Below, piece by piece: positions 1-11,340 of a stretch of DNA of 64,000 nucleotides. Made by a program: the position numbers and the translations under genes. Position 1 is the first letter of the stretch, and each line of letters begins with the position of its first letter. Below the pieces are notes generated by a model that saw only the letters and a list, made by a program, of their open reading frames with translations, had not been told where the DNA came from and ran no database searches. Location of the stretch: contig CM053795.1 in the NCBI GenBank assembly GCA_028671895.1, positions 9,135,501-9,199,500 of the forward strand. The letters are read 5' to 3'. The DNA is from Oenanthe sinensis (taxonomy: Eukaryota > Streptophyta > Magnoliopsida > Apiales > Apiaceae).

Positions 1-561
1 TGTTGATGGACGTGGAAGAAGAAAGAGCATATCAGCCCTATCAAGCTTTTGATCATCAGAATGAACAAAGGCTTGGCCATAGCCTTCAATGCTTTGTGGT
101 AGCTGAGCACACACCACCTTCTACTCTAGTGGCAACTTAAAGAACTCTTCTGAGACCACCTTCATTTTCTCAATTTCCTCCAGTGCCTCGTGATTAATCA
201 TCTGTCTCATCAACACAAAATGTACAAGTAGTCTATATAACTATATAGAGTTGAGGGTAACTGTTATAGAAAAACCAAATAATTTTACATAGATTGTTAC
301 CTTAAAGAATCCCCAGTCTTTGCATGCCAAGTGAAGCTTTTCCAGTTCATACTTGTATTCAGATTGTCCGATGAGAAAATTGTTCATGTCAGTAACTGGA
401 ATCTCCAAGGCCTCATCATCTAGTAATTTATCTGAGTCGTACTCTTCTCGTATATAACGAGGTGGAATTTCAATCAAATTCTTGGAAGCAAGTGATTGCA
501 CATTCTCTACCGGAATCGAACCACCATACTCATTTCTGGTAACACCCTCAGAACTCACCAT
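1..561 (-). pseudogene. 2-oxoglutarate/Fe(II)-dependent dioxygenase, SRG1-like, 5' part, broken
   Basis: Enzymes of this family oxidise small metabolites with 2-oxoglutarate and Fe(II). Two exons are visible. Exon 1 (561-301) opens with an ATG and encodes an N-terminal DIOX_N region: an EIPPRYIREEYD stretch, then IPVTDMNN, ending CKDWGFFK at a GT donor (300-299). Exon 2 (201 to the window edge) follows an AG acceptor and resumes with the family's INH, then EEFFKLPLE, EGYGQAFV and DRADM, all in the expected order. An in-frame TAG at 121-123, directly after LPLE, stops the protein in the middle of the DIOX_N domain. The Fe(II)-binding HxD...H and the 2-oxoglutarate RxS lie beyond the window. 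I call it a pseudogene because of the stop; an assembly error or a segregating null allele could look the same. The family is clear, the exact substrate is not. Confidence 0.75.
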
Positions 562-1508
562 TTTGCCTTCTTTTATAAAAAGTTTTTCTCTCTCTTTTTT
601 CTTATAGTTCCCAGTATTACTCTTGCACATTTATATAAACAATAGTCAGGTTGGAGTCTGTATCAGCACAAAATACTAGGATAAATATAGCCGTCTGCTG
701 CCATTAAGATATGATTTCCTGGAAGAATTATCAAGAGAATCCATTTATGGATAGAACTGTAAACACTGAATTTTCGAATATGCCAGTTGACATTATTCCA
801 GGCGGCTTTGTAATTGTCGTCAATTGCATCATTATATTATTAAAAAAATGTCGCTTTAGAAGAGTTTTGTAGTCATTAAATATTACATTGTCTGCCATTT
901 GAGCTACTCAGTGTTTTCTCTTGAATATTAATATGCCAAAGAAAGAATAAGGTGGCTTTTAGTTTTTATAGACCCTCCGTGCTATTTTGGTTGTTCCACG
1001 AGTATGAGTATTTTAATGCGCATTAAAAATATAGTTCGAAAAATTATTTTTGAAATTAGTGACAAAGGTTATACCCCATGCTCTTGTCTGGGTTCGATCC
1101 TGGCCTCCAAGATAAGTATAGCATCTAAAGTCTACATGCATTTTCTGTATTATATAGATACATATGGAAGCAACCCTAGAGTGAGTAACCAGTACTGAAA
1201 TATCAGCGTGAGGCAGTTAAATTTACAAAGAAAGCACAAGACAACACAATTAAAAGGGTCATTTACAAAACTAAAGGTTCACCCTCAGGCCCTCGCTTAT
1301 AACGCATACTCTTTCTGTACCTTATAAGTTGCATACTCCAACTAACAACACAGTAAATTATATATGTACATATGTATCACATTACTTTTGATTCAGACTA
1401 TTCTATAGACAGAATTCTATCAAAATGCACACTCTTACTGATGATTCTTCGTGAACCATAGCCCCTGATATCATTCTCAAAATATATGGTGCCTGCAATA
1501 CTGCTAGA

Positions 1509-1551
<43 letters not shown>

Positions 1552-2156
1552 ATGTGTTATGCTGTTTAACCTTCTCCAGCCCTGTTGATACGGGAGCCTT
1601 GTGAAGTACAACCATGTCAGAGACATATCCGACAGGAAAATGTACATTTTTGTTGTACAACATATCTGTATGATTGAGCCCCTAATAATATTTCCTCTCC
1701 TGAAATAAGGAAACACAATAGAAACGTTATTATAAGTACCACATCTTCTGTGGAATAAGAAATCGGCAAATCTTAGAAATAATTATTCTGTCAAACTATC
1801 TAGTCCAAAAGATTAAAGATCTAAGATAGTAATACAATTTTACTAATTAGCACCAGAAGATAAGACACAGAAAAATATAAAATCAATTGGTACTGGATAG
1901 TATAAAAGCTCACTAAACTCTTCAGTTCCCTATATACAGATTATTCACTACAAAAAAGACTTGGGAATAAACAGAAAACTGCATATTTTCAGCTACGTGT
2001 ATACTGCATAGTTGTAGAGTTATTGACTTACTGGGAGGGGCTATTTCATCTTAAAAATGTTTACTTGATAAGACATGCCATACTCAATTGGTGCTAAGAC
2101 ATGATAACATACATTTTTTAGAATCGGGGGTCAACCTAGTGCTGGAATTTTAACTC
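562..2156. other. Intergenic, no gene seen
   Basis: This holds the upstream side of the broken dioxygenase and the downstream side of the 5-phosphatase. Open frames here are short and match nothing I recognise. The only distinctive feature is a (TA)n microsatellite at 1512-1548. Bases around 1085-1115 resemble a Pol III B box but no partner A box or tRNA fold is apparent. Confidence 0.6.
1512..1548. repeat. (TA)n microsatellite
   Basis: An uninterrupted alternating A/T run of about 37 bases lies in intergenic DNA. Confidence 0.95.
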
Positions 2157-5100
2157 TCAATCTTCCTCTTCAAAGATCTCTGGATGTACTACTGCACTAG
2201 TAACATTAAGGGCCTTCCGAAGCTTCCGATGGTCAAATACTTCCACTGTTATCAAGAAGGCTGAACTCACAGGCCGGTGATCTGAGAGCCACATTTCTGC
2301 TCGGTTGTAGGATAGCTGTTTTATGCCTTTACCTAACCAAAGTATACGATCACACCTGCAAAGGGAGAGTTATGAGAAAAAATACCTCAGAGACGGCTCT
2401 AACCCCCCCCCCCCCCCCCCCCCCCAAAGGAAAAAAAATCAACAGCGTAGCATGAATATATAATTAGCTTATCTTTTAAATGGTTTCGAATTTTAACTTT
2501 AGGTTATATTTGCACCAGTGTTTATTGCATGTTTGAGCAAAACCAAAAAGATAAAGAAACGTCATAGCTCAACTAACTAGAAATTTTAGTTTAGAAACAA
2601 AATAGCATTTTCTGCAAATTAATATACCGAAACAAAGTTTCTATTCACTTAATATATTAATCTAATAGTTTCAAAGAAATAATTGCATACCATGCTGGAG
2701 ATCTTTTCTTTTCCCCTTCTTTTGGATTTTCACCGACATATACATCAGAGTTGATTCCATATTTGTAAGTAGGTGGGAAGTTTATTACTCCTTCTTTCCA
2801 TCCGTTAAACACCCCGTCCCGTAGTTCATTGATTAGCTACAACATGCATCTTGTAATCATTTATTTGTTTGTATCAAGATAGAATCCAAAAGAACAATGA
2901 AAACCAATACAGGGATACACAGTTGAACAAAATGTCATAACTTATGATTATAGAAAACACAATATCTTCAAGTTAAGTTCCCAAAAAAAAAATTCAAGTC
3001 TTACTTGGTACTGTCAGAAGAAATAAATATTACCTGATCGCTGTCGAGGAGTTCATCCCACTTCTTTTTGCCAACAAGTTTTCTTACATCTGAGTCTGTC
3101 ATATTTATACGATAATTTAAGTCACCAAACCAGAACACCTGACTGTTTACAGAAGCACTTGGTCAGAAATATTTCTGCATAGAACTGTCGGTAAAAGTTA
3201 CTGTATTACTTATCGGTGGCAGTACGCCAGTACATATTAAGTTTCCAATTTACATTAAACATATGTGACCCTTAAAAGTTGAAACAGAACAATTCATGTT
3301 GCTCCTAATGCAAAGCAGAATGTATAGATTCCAAAAATTTCCTTCTCGAAATAGTTGCATCAAAGTTAATGTCACCTAATGTTGAATTATGTCTGGCAGC
3401 AAATTTTGAACCATAAAAAATTTCTTTATTCACTGCTATAATTCTTTTGCAGGTCACTATATTCATCTTAAAAAACTATGATGCAATTTATCTTGTTGTT
3501 GGGAAATGAAATACTTACTCATGGGATGGAATTGTCAGTGGTTTGTCAGTTTCGAAAGCAGATGAAAATTGAGTGCGTCTTATGATTTCATACACGTCAG
3601 AGTTACGCCTTTGTTCGTAACCTTCCTTGTGACCAGAGGTCAAATGAGAACACACAAAGCACAGCCGTGTTTGAAAAAGAGACATACTAACAGACACAGA
3701 TCCCTGCACCAGAAACCAGCACATATTAAGGATCTAGCATGTCAACCATCAATCACAGATCTACTAGGAGTAATCATTCATAGAATTATAGAGGGCCGCA
3801 CATTTATCTAGTTTCTGAAACATACAAAAAATAGAACTAAGTTACTAATTCCTGATGATGCTAGAGGGTAACTGTCTGATAATTATAGTGTGCATGGTAA
3901 AATTATTTCTTTTAGTGGTGTGCAAGTAAACAGAACATAATTCCAATCCTAGTTCCATGATTCACGTCATAGTATTCTTGTTATAAAGAAACATATACTT
4001 GTATCATCAACGTATAGGTGGATCAGAATAAAGTAATAGAGGTTGTACCTTGTTTCCCATGTAGCCCATTAGGCCCACTCCTACAGGAGCGACTTCCAAG
4101 TTATTTATATGTCTTCTCAATCTTCGACGGACCCAGACAGAGATGTATATTCCTACCATTTGCTTGCTCACAATTCGAACATACTTAAGATGTGAATTTA
4201 CTCCATCTTCCATAAGTGCATTTTCATATTCCATTTCAGACATATCAAAAGAACTCTCTTCCACTTTGGAACATTGATCTGAAATATCAGCAGCAGAACC
4301 ACAAATTTCAGATTGATCTTCCGGATCCATCCACATCAATCCAAGGTTTCCAGAGCTATGGTGTACCCTTCTCAATCCAGCATGCCCGAAAACATTTTGA
4401 GAACTGAAGATGTGAGCACTCTCCGTCCAGTCAGAACCGACTCTAGCTGAACTGCTCAATACTCTTCGCAGTTTGGAACTAGAAGAAAGAACCTGAGACG
4501 TTCCATCCAGTGGAAGCTCAGGCCAATCTAGTCTGCTACATCGATCAATGCTATGAGTTCTTTTCAAATTAAATTTCTTTCCCAAACTAATGAGCCCTTG
4601 GAGCTTATGGTTTTCTGAATCACTTGAAATGCTTGACTCCTCAGCTATCAACGGAAGTGCAGAAGTATTGTCAACTTCAGCAAGGAGATCAGCGGCAGAG
4701 GATGTCCTCAATACTGGAGATGGTGGGGCGCTATAGCTTTTGTGTTTGGTGTCTGGTTCAAGGGATTTATTCAAAGTTCTACGAATGACAGACTCCCACT
4801 GTAGGATTGGTCTTCTAGTCTCTGCTCCTAGAACATTTCCAGCATTTAAAGGAACAACTTCTTGGAAGCTAAAACACATCAAACAAATCAAAGAAATAAT
4901 TACTATCTTTAGATTATTTTTCCGAGAACTTAAACATTTGAGCTCATCATAATGCAGATGCAACAGGCACACTAAAAACATCAATCACTCAACAGACATA
5001 CTAACGCAAAATTGTGCCTCTCCAATTTTAGTCGATCTAATAAAACATGGCACACCGATTGATAAATTCATGAATTACGTGAAAGTAAAACATAGCTTAT

Positions 5101-6191
5101 AATCACTTGATGAATTCACAGGATTGAAGGCTTCAAGGAAGTTTATACCCGAGAATATAGATATCGGATGGCTCTTCCATGCAAATCCACTCATCAATCT
5201 CTAAATCTTCATTTGGAGGTCTTCCAGCAACATTCCAAGTACCTATAGTCACCCTACCACAAGCATACTAACTGAATAAGCTATACCGAGACTAGAAAAA
5301 ACAAAACAAAATCAATCTTCAGTAAATGAAAAACAGAAAACTGCAAAGATAGGTTCAAGACAAACCTAATATCTTTCGTATTAATATACTGAGCACGCAG
5401 AGTCAAAGAATTTCCTCTTCTATGTTTCTTGTAAGAACTTTTTAATGGTGTCCCTGAATTTATGATATGGTAAATTGTAACGAGTGTCTTGAGTATTTTA
5501 TTATTAATAACTCAAATGGTAGAAACAGATACAGGTTGAATGCTCAAGTTGAGGTCAAACAATCACAAGGTCATTCATTTCTTACGAATACGCATTTTTA
5601 TTCAGATATGTCTAATTGTGCATGATAATCCATTAATAAATTTTAGGTGCTGGAACATATCTTTAAGATTTTTCATCAGCACAAAAATCAAAAAAATATA
5701 TTTATGTTTAAGGTTACCACATGAAATTATAATCTTGCAGTTTCATTTGATATGATATAGTCAGTGAAGCCAAAACCTGAAGTCTGACACCGGGATTCGG
5801 AAAAGTTCCCCTGTCTTGTACGGGGAAGATCCTCAGCAACATGTCGCAGCATATCTTTAAAAGAGCATGCCGGAAAACAATCACAAAGAGAATTTAAAGC
5901 ATATATACACTGATGAAAAGTATATTATAGAGGAACTAAAGGTACTACAATAGCAATTACCATCATCCTCGCTCTCAGTTTCAGTATCAACTTCATCTTC
6001 ACTAAACTCATGCACCTTTGGTTTGATATTAAGCCATTTTTTCATCACAATTGAAGGCCAAAAGGCCTACAAATAATAAAGTCATTCAAATGAGTTATTT
6101 AAGTCTATAAGATCATCAAGAAGAACAGATTACATCAAGTTCAGAAGTACATTCAAGATACCTCCGAGCGTTTTCCTCTCCGAGCTTTCAT
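2157..6191 (-). CDS. Type I inositol polyphosphate 5-phosphatase (IP5P2/IP5P1-like)
   Basis: Removes the 5-phosphate of inositol polyphosphates (and possibly phosphoinositides), damping InsP3-type signalling in the cytosol. Ten coding exons on the minus strand: 6191-6162, 6066-5961, 5854-5777, 5453-5366, 5253-5149, 4868-4049, 3703-3519, 3142-3034, 2836-2691, 2355-2157. They join in frame to 621 aa. The N-terminus is the plant type I signature (KRRGKRSE-like start, then FWPSIVMKKWLNIKP). Catalytic-domain motifs: TWNVAG (about 106-111), FQEVVPLN (137-144), WFGDLNYRI (475-483), PAWCDR (554-559) and SDHRPV (580-585). As in other plant type I enzymes, a long low-complexity serine-rich insert, mostly in the 820-bp exon 6, splits the domain. 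Exon 3 uses a rather weak AAAG acceptor and is the least certain boundary. Length fits the family. Which paralogue it is cannot be settled here. Confidence 0.93.
2403..2425. repeat. 23-base C homopolymer in the last intron of the 5-phosphatase gene
   Basis: An unbroken run of C on the plus strand (G on the coding strand) lies about 48 bases upstream, in gene orientation, of the final exon's acceptor. Homopolymers of this length mutate fast and are hard to sequence, so the exact count is uncertain. Confidence 0.9.
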
Positions 6192-8992
6192 CCTCCAAAT
6201 TAAAAACAAAACACAACAGGCAAGCTTATAAAATTTTAATATCACATACACTACATGCACTATCCCACATTATGTATAGAGGCACATAGGAGCAGACTTA
6301 GCCATGTTTTTGGAAACTATATTATAATATTATTTTACAACAAAAAGATTTAAAGACATAAACGTCTTCACGAAACAACCTCTCAACTTGACAAATTATG
6401 CATATATTTCACCTTAATTTCGAGCAGAGACAAAGGTAGTATGCTATTTGTCCTGCTGATGCTAAGAAGCCAATAAGATTCGAACCGAGACCAAATGGTA
6501 AGGACAGAGAAATGTAATGGTCAAGTTTAGAGACATCCACAAACTCAACTTGCAATAAAAGTGAAACTAAACTGGTCCTCACATGTAGTTGTTATCTTGC
6601 TGAATTTATAAGCATGATGTTCTATATATAAAACCGAAAGAAATCAACTAAAATTCTATAAAATTAACAAAGGTCACTATCAGGTACCAGAGATGAAATC
6701 TAGTCTCCCAAAAAATAATTGAAAAATACACGGGTAACTTTCAGTTGGCTATGGTGGCCAATATTATAAATGTCGTCGCCAACAATTTGACAATATACAC
6801 AGAAGAAGTGTCTCGAATTCTACTACAAACCAGTCGCAAATTTCACAATGCATTGAACGGATGTATAGGACTCTGACCAATGTTTAAATATGGTTCACAA
6901 ACTAGTTTAGCTGTTGTTTCAAGTGCATGTTTATTGCCTAATTATTTATAAATATATTAAAATTAGCTAAAAAATATGATTTCCATCCATCAATGTAACT
7001 CGGTTCCTAACTATTCAAAAATGAAAATCTTTGTAATAAAATATGCTACATGAATAAATATCAGTGATGAAAAAACATACTATAAAAATTCATGAATTAT
7101 TTTAGCCAGAAATTGCATGATTGAAACGAGACAAACACCTACATTATAAATTTTTAACTACCCAAAAAGAAATATATCTAGAAACAATATAAAATGCCGA
7201 ATATAAAAAGAAGCGAGGGTGAACGATAATGTTAGATACAAATAATATATAGTGGAGAATTAGAGCATAGACAACGACTGTGGACTGTGAAGGTTACTAA
7301 ATTATGGTGTAGAATAAACAAAGAAAAAGGAGAAAGATTGATTAGGACCGACATTAAAAGATGCACGCCCCGCCAATATTCAATTGTATAATAATATACA
7401 TACAATCTTAGAGTTTGGACTGCATACCATCAAGTGGCTCACAGCAAAGATTTGCAAAAACCCCACTTTCTAAATATATCAGAAAACGTGTCAATGTAAA
7501 CAGAAGAAGAGGTTTAATAATTAGCGTGATGCATGCATGGTAACTCAATTAGTGAATGACAAAGGTAATTAACAATTTGACAAGTACGGAGTATATAAAT
7601 AAATGAATGAAACAGGCGTAGTCATGGTGATCACTGATCATTAAAGGGAGGATGTAAAAAAAGGTACTTCCATAGGAGTCCTATATAATTAAATTGTTAA
7701 ACAAACACTTTTTGTTTTAGAAAGTTGATTTCATTTTCTTTTTGATGACATCGAGGCTGATCTTAGAACATCTTTTTTTTTTACAAATGAGTCGACTTGG
7801 AGAGTTGGAGTCAATCCAGCTTCTTTCTTCTTCTTTTTTGACAAAGGAAGTCAATCCAGCTCAAAAATATTATTCTTTTAATCATGGAATGAATGGGGTA
7901 TTAATTTATACTCATCAGTCATCATTAAGTTTGTGATGTAGTCTTATATTTGTATATAATTAAATTAAATTTTAAGTAGCATATAAGTACATAATGCTCC
8001 GTTTAGTAAATAACTATACTTCATTTTTCATCCCTGTTCACCTTCAGATATAGTTTTAATTATTAAGCTACAATTTATGTTCTCATTAGTATTAAAGCCA
8101 AAGAGTTTTTGTGATATTGTTTACTATTTGTTAATCCATAAAACTAACATGTAGATATTATGCATATATAATTATTTCAATATATCAATTATTTGACTAA
8201 AAGAGAGAACTTTTTCAACCAACACTTCCTTGTACACTAAGAAGTTTTAATTTTTAAATTTTAATCAGTGACAAAAATTTATAAATCTGAGAAAAAAACC
8301 TAGCCTCTCGTTGACTTAAGAACTATTCTTTTATTCTTTTTTATTAATTTAATTTCTTATTTAATAAATTTTCCAAATTGTTAAGAGTCTATATATTCCT
8401 CAAATCTATAATAAATTTCCAAATCGATGGTATATTTCAGAAATATGAGGTCACGGATGTCCAGTAACATTTACTTTTGATGATGAAAAAAGAAGTCTTA
8501 ATTCCATTTATTTCTATTCGTTCATTCAATTTAAATTTCCTGACAAAAAAAACAACCTAAATTATTTTTGTAAAGATGATATGAACTATTACTAGTAAAT
8601 TGATTTACTATTAAAAAATCCCAAGTCCAATAAATATCTTTCTTAAAATCTTTTTGTATTTGTAAATGTGTATACTATTCTCCAACAGACTGCTGATAAT
8701 TGTCAACTTACGTTGAATAACTTCTTTTGCATGAACATTTTACATATATTTTTTTTCAGTGACGTATATGATTATTTCATAAATGCATGCAATAATTAAA
8801 AAAGGAAGTAAAATATTAAAAGAAAAGAGTTACGTAAGGTTACTGTATTTACAATTTTTCGTTATATAAGTAACACATTTAAATTTCTAATTCACTTCAC
8901 TATTATTTCCTCAATTTAATATTTTAATTGTTAATTATGGGTTCAGAGTTATAATTATAAACACTAATATAAAAAAACAGAGAAATGTGAAA
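6192..8992. other. Upstream region of the 5-phosphatase gene, AT-rich, no gene seen
   Basis: The 5' UTR and promoter of the 5-phosphatase must lie in the first part, perhaps with a leader intron, but I could not place a transcription start. The rest is AT-rich sequence with short chance frames and no recognisable domain. Confidence 0.5.
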
Positions 8993-9135
8993 TACCCCAA
9001 AAATTGTTCTAAATACTATGTAATTGGTAATTTTTTTAATAATAATATGAAATACTACGTGCATACATATGTGTCCACGAATCAAAATAAGTCACATATT
9101 ATGTCACGTCAATGGTAAAAAATTTGAAATTATCA
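8993..9135. mobile_element. Short inverted-repeat element (MITE-like), copy A, degraded
   Basis: Begins with TACCCCAAAAATTG and shares with copies B and C the internal blocks ATGTAATTGGTAA, a GTGCATACATATG-like segment and TCACGAATTAAAACA-type sequence in the same order. The right terminus has decayed, so its end is approximate. The superfamily is not identified. Confidence 0.5.
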
Positions 9136-9178
9136 TTATATATCATTATACAAAGGAAATAAATAGAGTAATACTACA

Positions 9179-9331
9179 TACCCTAAAAATTATCCCAAAT
9201 AACATGGCATGACATAAAAGGCTTGTTTTAATTCGTAAGTGCATATTTATGCACGCAGAGTCTCATCTTATTGTAGGAAACTTATCAATTACATAGATAA
9301 CAATTGAGCATTTGAGATAATTTTCGAGGTG
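9179..9331. mobile_element. Short inverted-repeat element (MITE-like), copy B
   Basis: Lies in the opposite orientation to copies A and C. Termini are inverted repeats of each other: TACCCTAAAAATTATCCCAAAT on the left and ATTTGAGATAATTTTCGAGGTG (first 20 bases decisive) on the right. Internal sequence reverse-complements to that of copy C. No coding capacity. Confidence 0.6.
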
Positions 9332-10414
9332 TCTATCATTTTTCAAGTAAATATTACTAGTAGAAACAAACCATCATAATTTGTACGGCCTAAATATGTG
9401 GTGGTGATCTGGTCGATTATTAGGCATTGAAATTATAATAAGCACAAGGGAAATACGGGTATACGGTTGTGGGCTCGGTATTAAGGAATGGGCCCAAAGA
9501 AATAAACGAGGGGAGATAAGAAGTATGACCCCGTGGAGTGAAACCAAAGTACATTGGCGGGTCAAGCCGCCAGAGCACTATTTGTGGTTGCCGATTACTT
9601 GCAACATTTTCTACAACTTTGAATTTAAGATATTCACTTCTTCTTTTTTAATAAATAAGTTTATTATAACCTTTATTTATAAGTGATCATTCTAAATAAT
9701 TTCGAAATAAGCCAGTTAAATGAGTATTTATTTTAAATAATTTTAAAATGAAACAGAGTCCAACCACGTGGGAAGATAAACAATAGATATTTTCCCAAGT
9801 TACGACGATGTTTATCGTGTGTGTGGGTTCGGTGTTTGGTTAACATTGTAAATTAATTTACATACGTAATTTGAATAATTTTTTAAATTGTAATTGTATA
9901 ATATAACTTTTAAGTTGTATAAATTACATCATACAAATGTGGTGTGAATGTGGTGAACTTTATGCAATTTGAACAAATTTATTATTTATTTAATTAGCGA
10001 ACAAAATTTGTTGGAAATTAATTTTTAATTAATTTTCTTATTATTCATTTTTAAAAATTTATTAATTTTTTTGATTATTGAGTGACTGTGTTTCATATAT
10101 AGTTTTGAGCCTTCATTTCCGATATTAACATGTTATTTAGAATTTATATAAGGTATACAGGTTCGGTATATAAATGGCATTTTCTAATTTGAGATATTAA
10201 ATACATAATATAAATATAGTATATTTACTCTCTTTTCTTTGAACGAAAATATAGTATATTTACTTTTAAAAAAAATATACATACTATATGTGTGGTTGTA
10301 TATTAAATTTAATTTATTATGAATGTGATACTGGTTTAATTATATTGATAAAATTATAAATTACAGATCACATCATACCGCGTGATTTTGTAATAATAAT
10401 TTAGAAAAATGCCA
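9332..10414. other. Intergenic, no gene seen
   Basis: AT-rich sequence between two copies of the same short element. A 63-codon minus-strand frame around 9374-9565 has no recognisable content. Confidence 0.5.
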
Positions 10415-10591
10415 GGTACCCCAAATATTGTCCTAAAAATTGTCTCAAATGCTGAATTGTCATATGTAATTGGTAATTTTCCTATAATTATATGAGACCC
10501 CGCGTATATACATATGCGCTCACGAATTAAAACAGGTTATATGTCGTGTCACGTTATTTGAAAAAAATATTTGAGATAATTTTTACGGTAC
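10415..10591. mobile_element. Short inverted-repeat element (MITE-like), copy C
   Basis: About 177 bp in the same orientation as copy A. The left end reads GGTACCCCAAATATTGTC and the right end GAGATAATTTTTACGGTACC-like, giving imperfect terminal inverted repeats. Shares the internal ATGTAATTGGTAATTTTCCT block and TCACGAATTAAAACA block with the other copies. No open frame. Confidence 0.6.
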
Positions 10592-10696
10592 TAGCATTGC
10601 TCAATAATTTAACACATAACTTTACCACAAAAAATTTTAACTGCATTTTACAATGCGGTGCAACCGATTTGATCAACATTTGAGGTTGAAAATATA

Positions 10697-11340
10697 CCGT
10701 AAAACCTCTATAAATTAATAATATTGAGACCGGGATATTTTATTAATTTAACGAGATATTATTATATTGATAAATTAATAATTTATTGATTTAAAGAGAT
10801 TTTACGTATGATCTTTAAATTTCCAAGTCAAATATACTAGTTACAATGTATATTGGTTAAAGATGAAAAATAAATTACAAAAATAAGTTCCAACTAACAT
10901 TCTATGAATTTACATTTACAAATTAATTGAATTTGTCAAGTTCATTGTTTTTGAATAAGTATAAAAAATTAGTTCATGGTACCAAAAAGTTGATTTATAG
11001 TACCAACGTAGTACATCAAACATGGTTAGAAATTGATCACCATAAAATGTCCATTGAAAATTTTTAAAATCACATCAACTATGACTCCTAAAATAAAAGG
11101 TGTTCAAAAATCAACTATGACCAATGTTAGGATCTTAAAGTGTATCACACACATACATGGAATCTTTTTAGTAATTATTAATTTATAATTTCGTTGGGAC
11201 CAATATATATATACTAGGATTTCAAAAAAGTTATTATTTTATTATTTTATCGATTGTGATACAATTTTGTACTGGTTCCAAGTTGAAACTGGATAAATTA
11301 TTAATTTTATCGAAGTTATTAATTTATGGAGGTTTTACTG
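10697..11340. mobile_element. Emigrant-like (Tc1/mariner, pogo-type) non-autonomous element
   Basis: Termini match as inverted repeats over about 24 bases: left CCGTAAAACCTCTATAAATT, right end reverse-complements to CAGTAAAACCTCCATAAATT. This terminal sequence is, from memory, that of the Emigrant/pogo-type MITEs of plants, which insert at TA. A TA precedes the left end (10695-10696); the base pair after the right end is CA, so the target duplication is not intact. About 644 bp, no transposase frame. Confidence 0.7.

Noticed and set aside
1060..1120. tRNA- or SINE-like B box (GGGTTCGATCC)
   Set aside because: No A box at the proper distance and no cloverleaf could be drawn, so there is no support for a tRNA or SINE.
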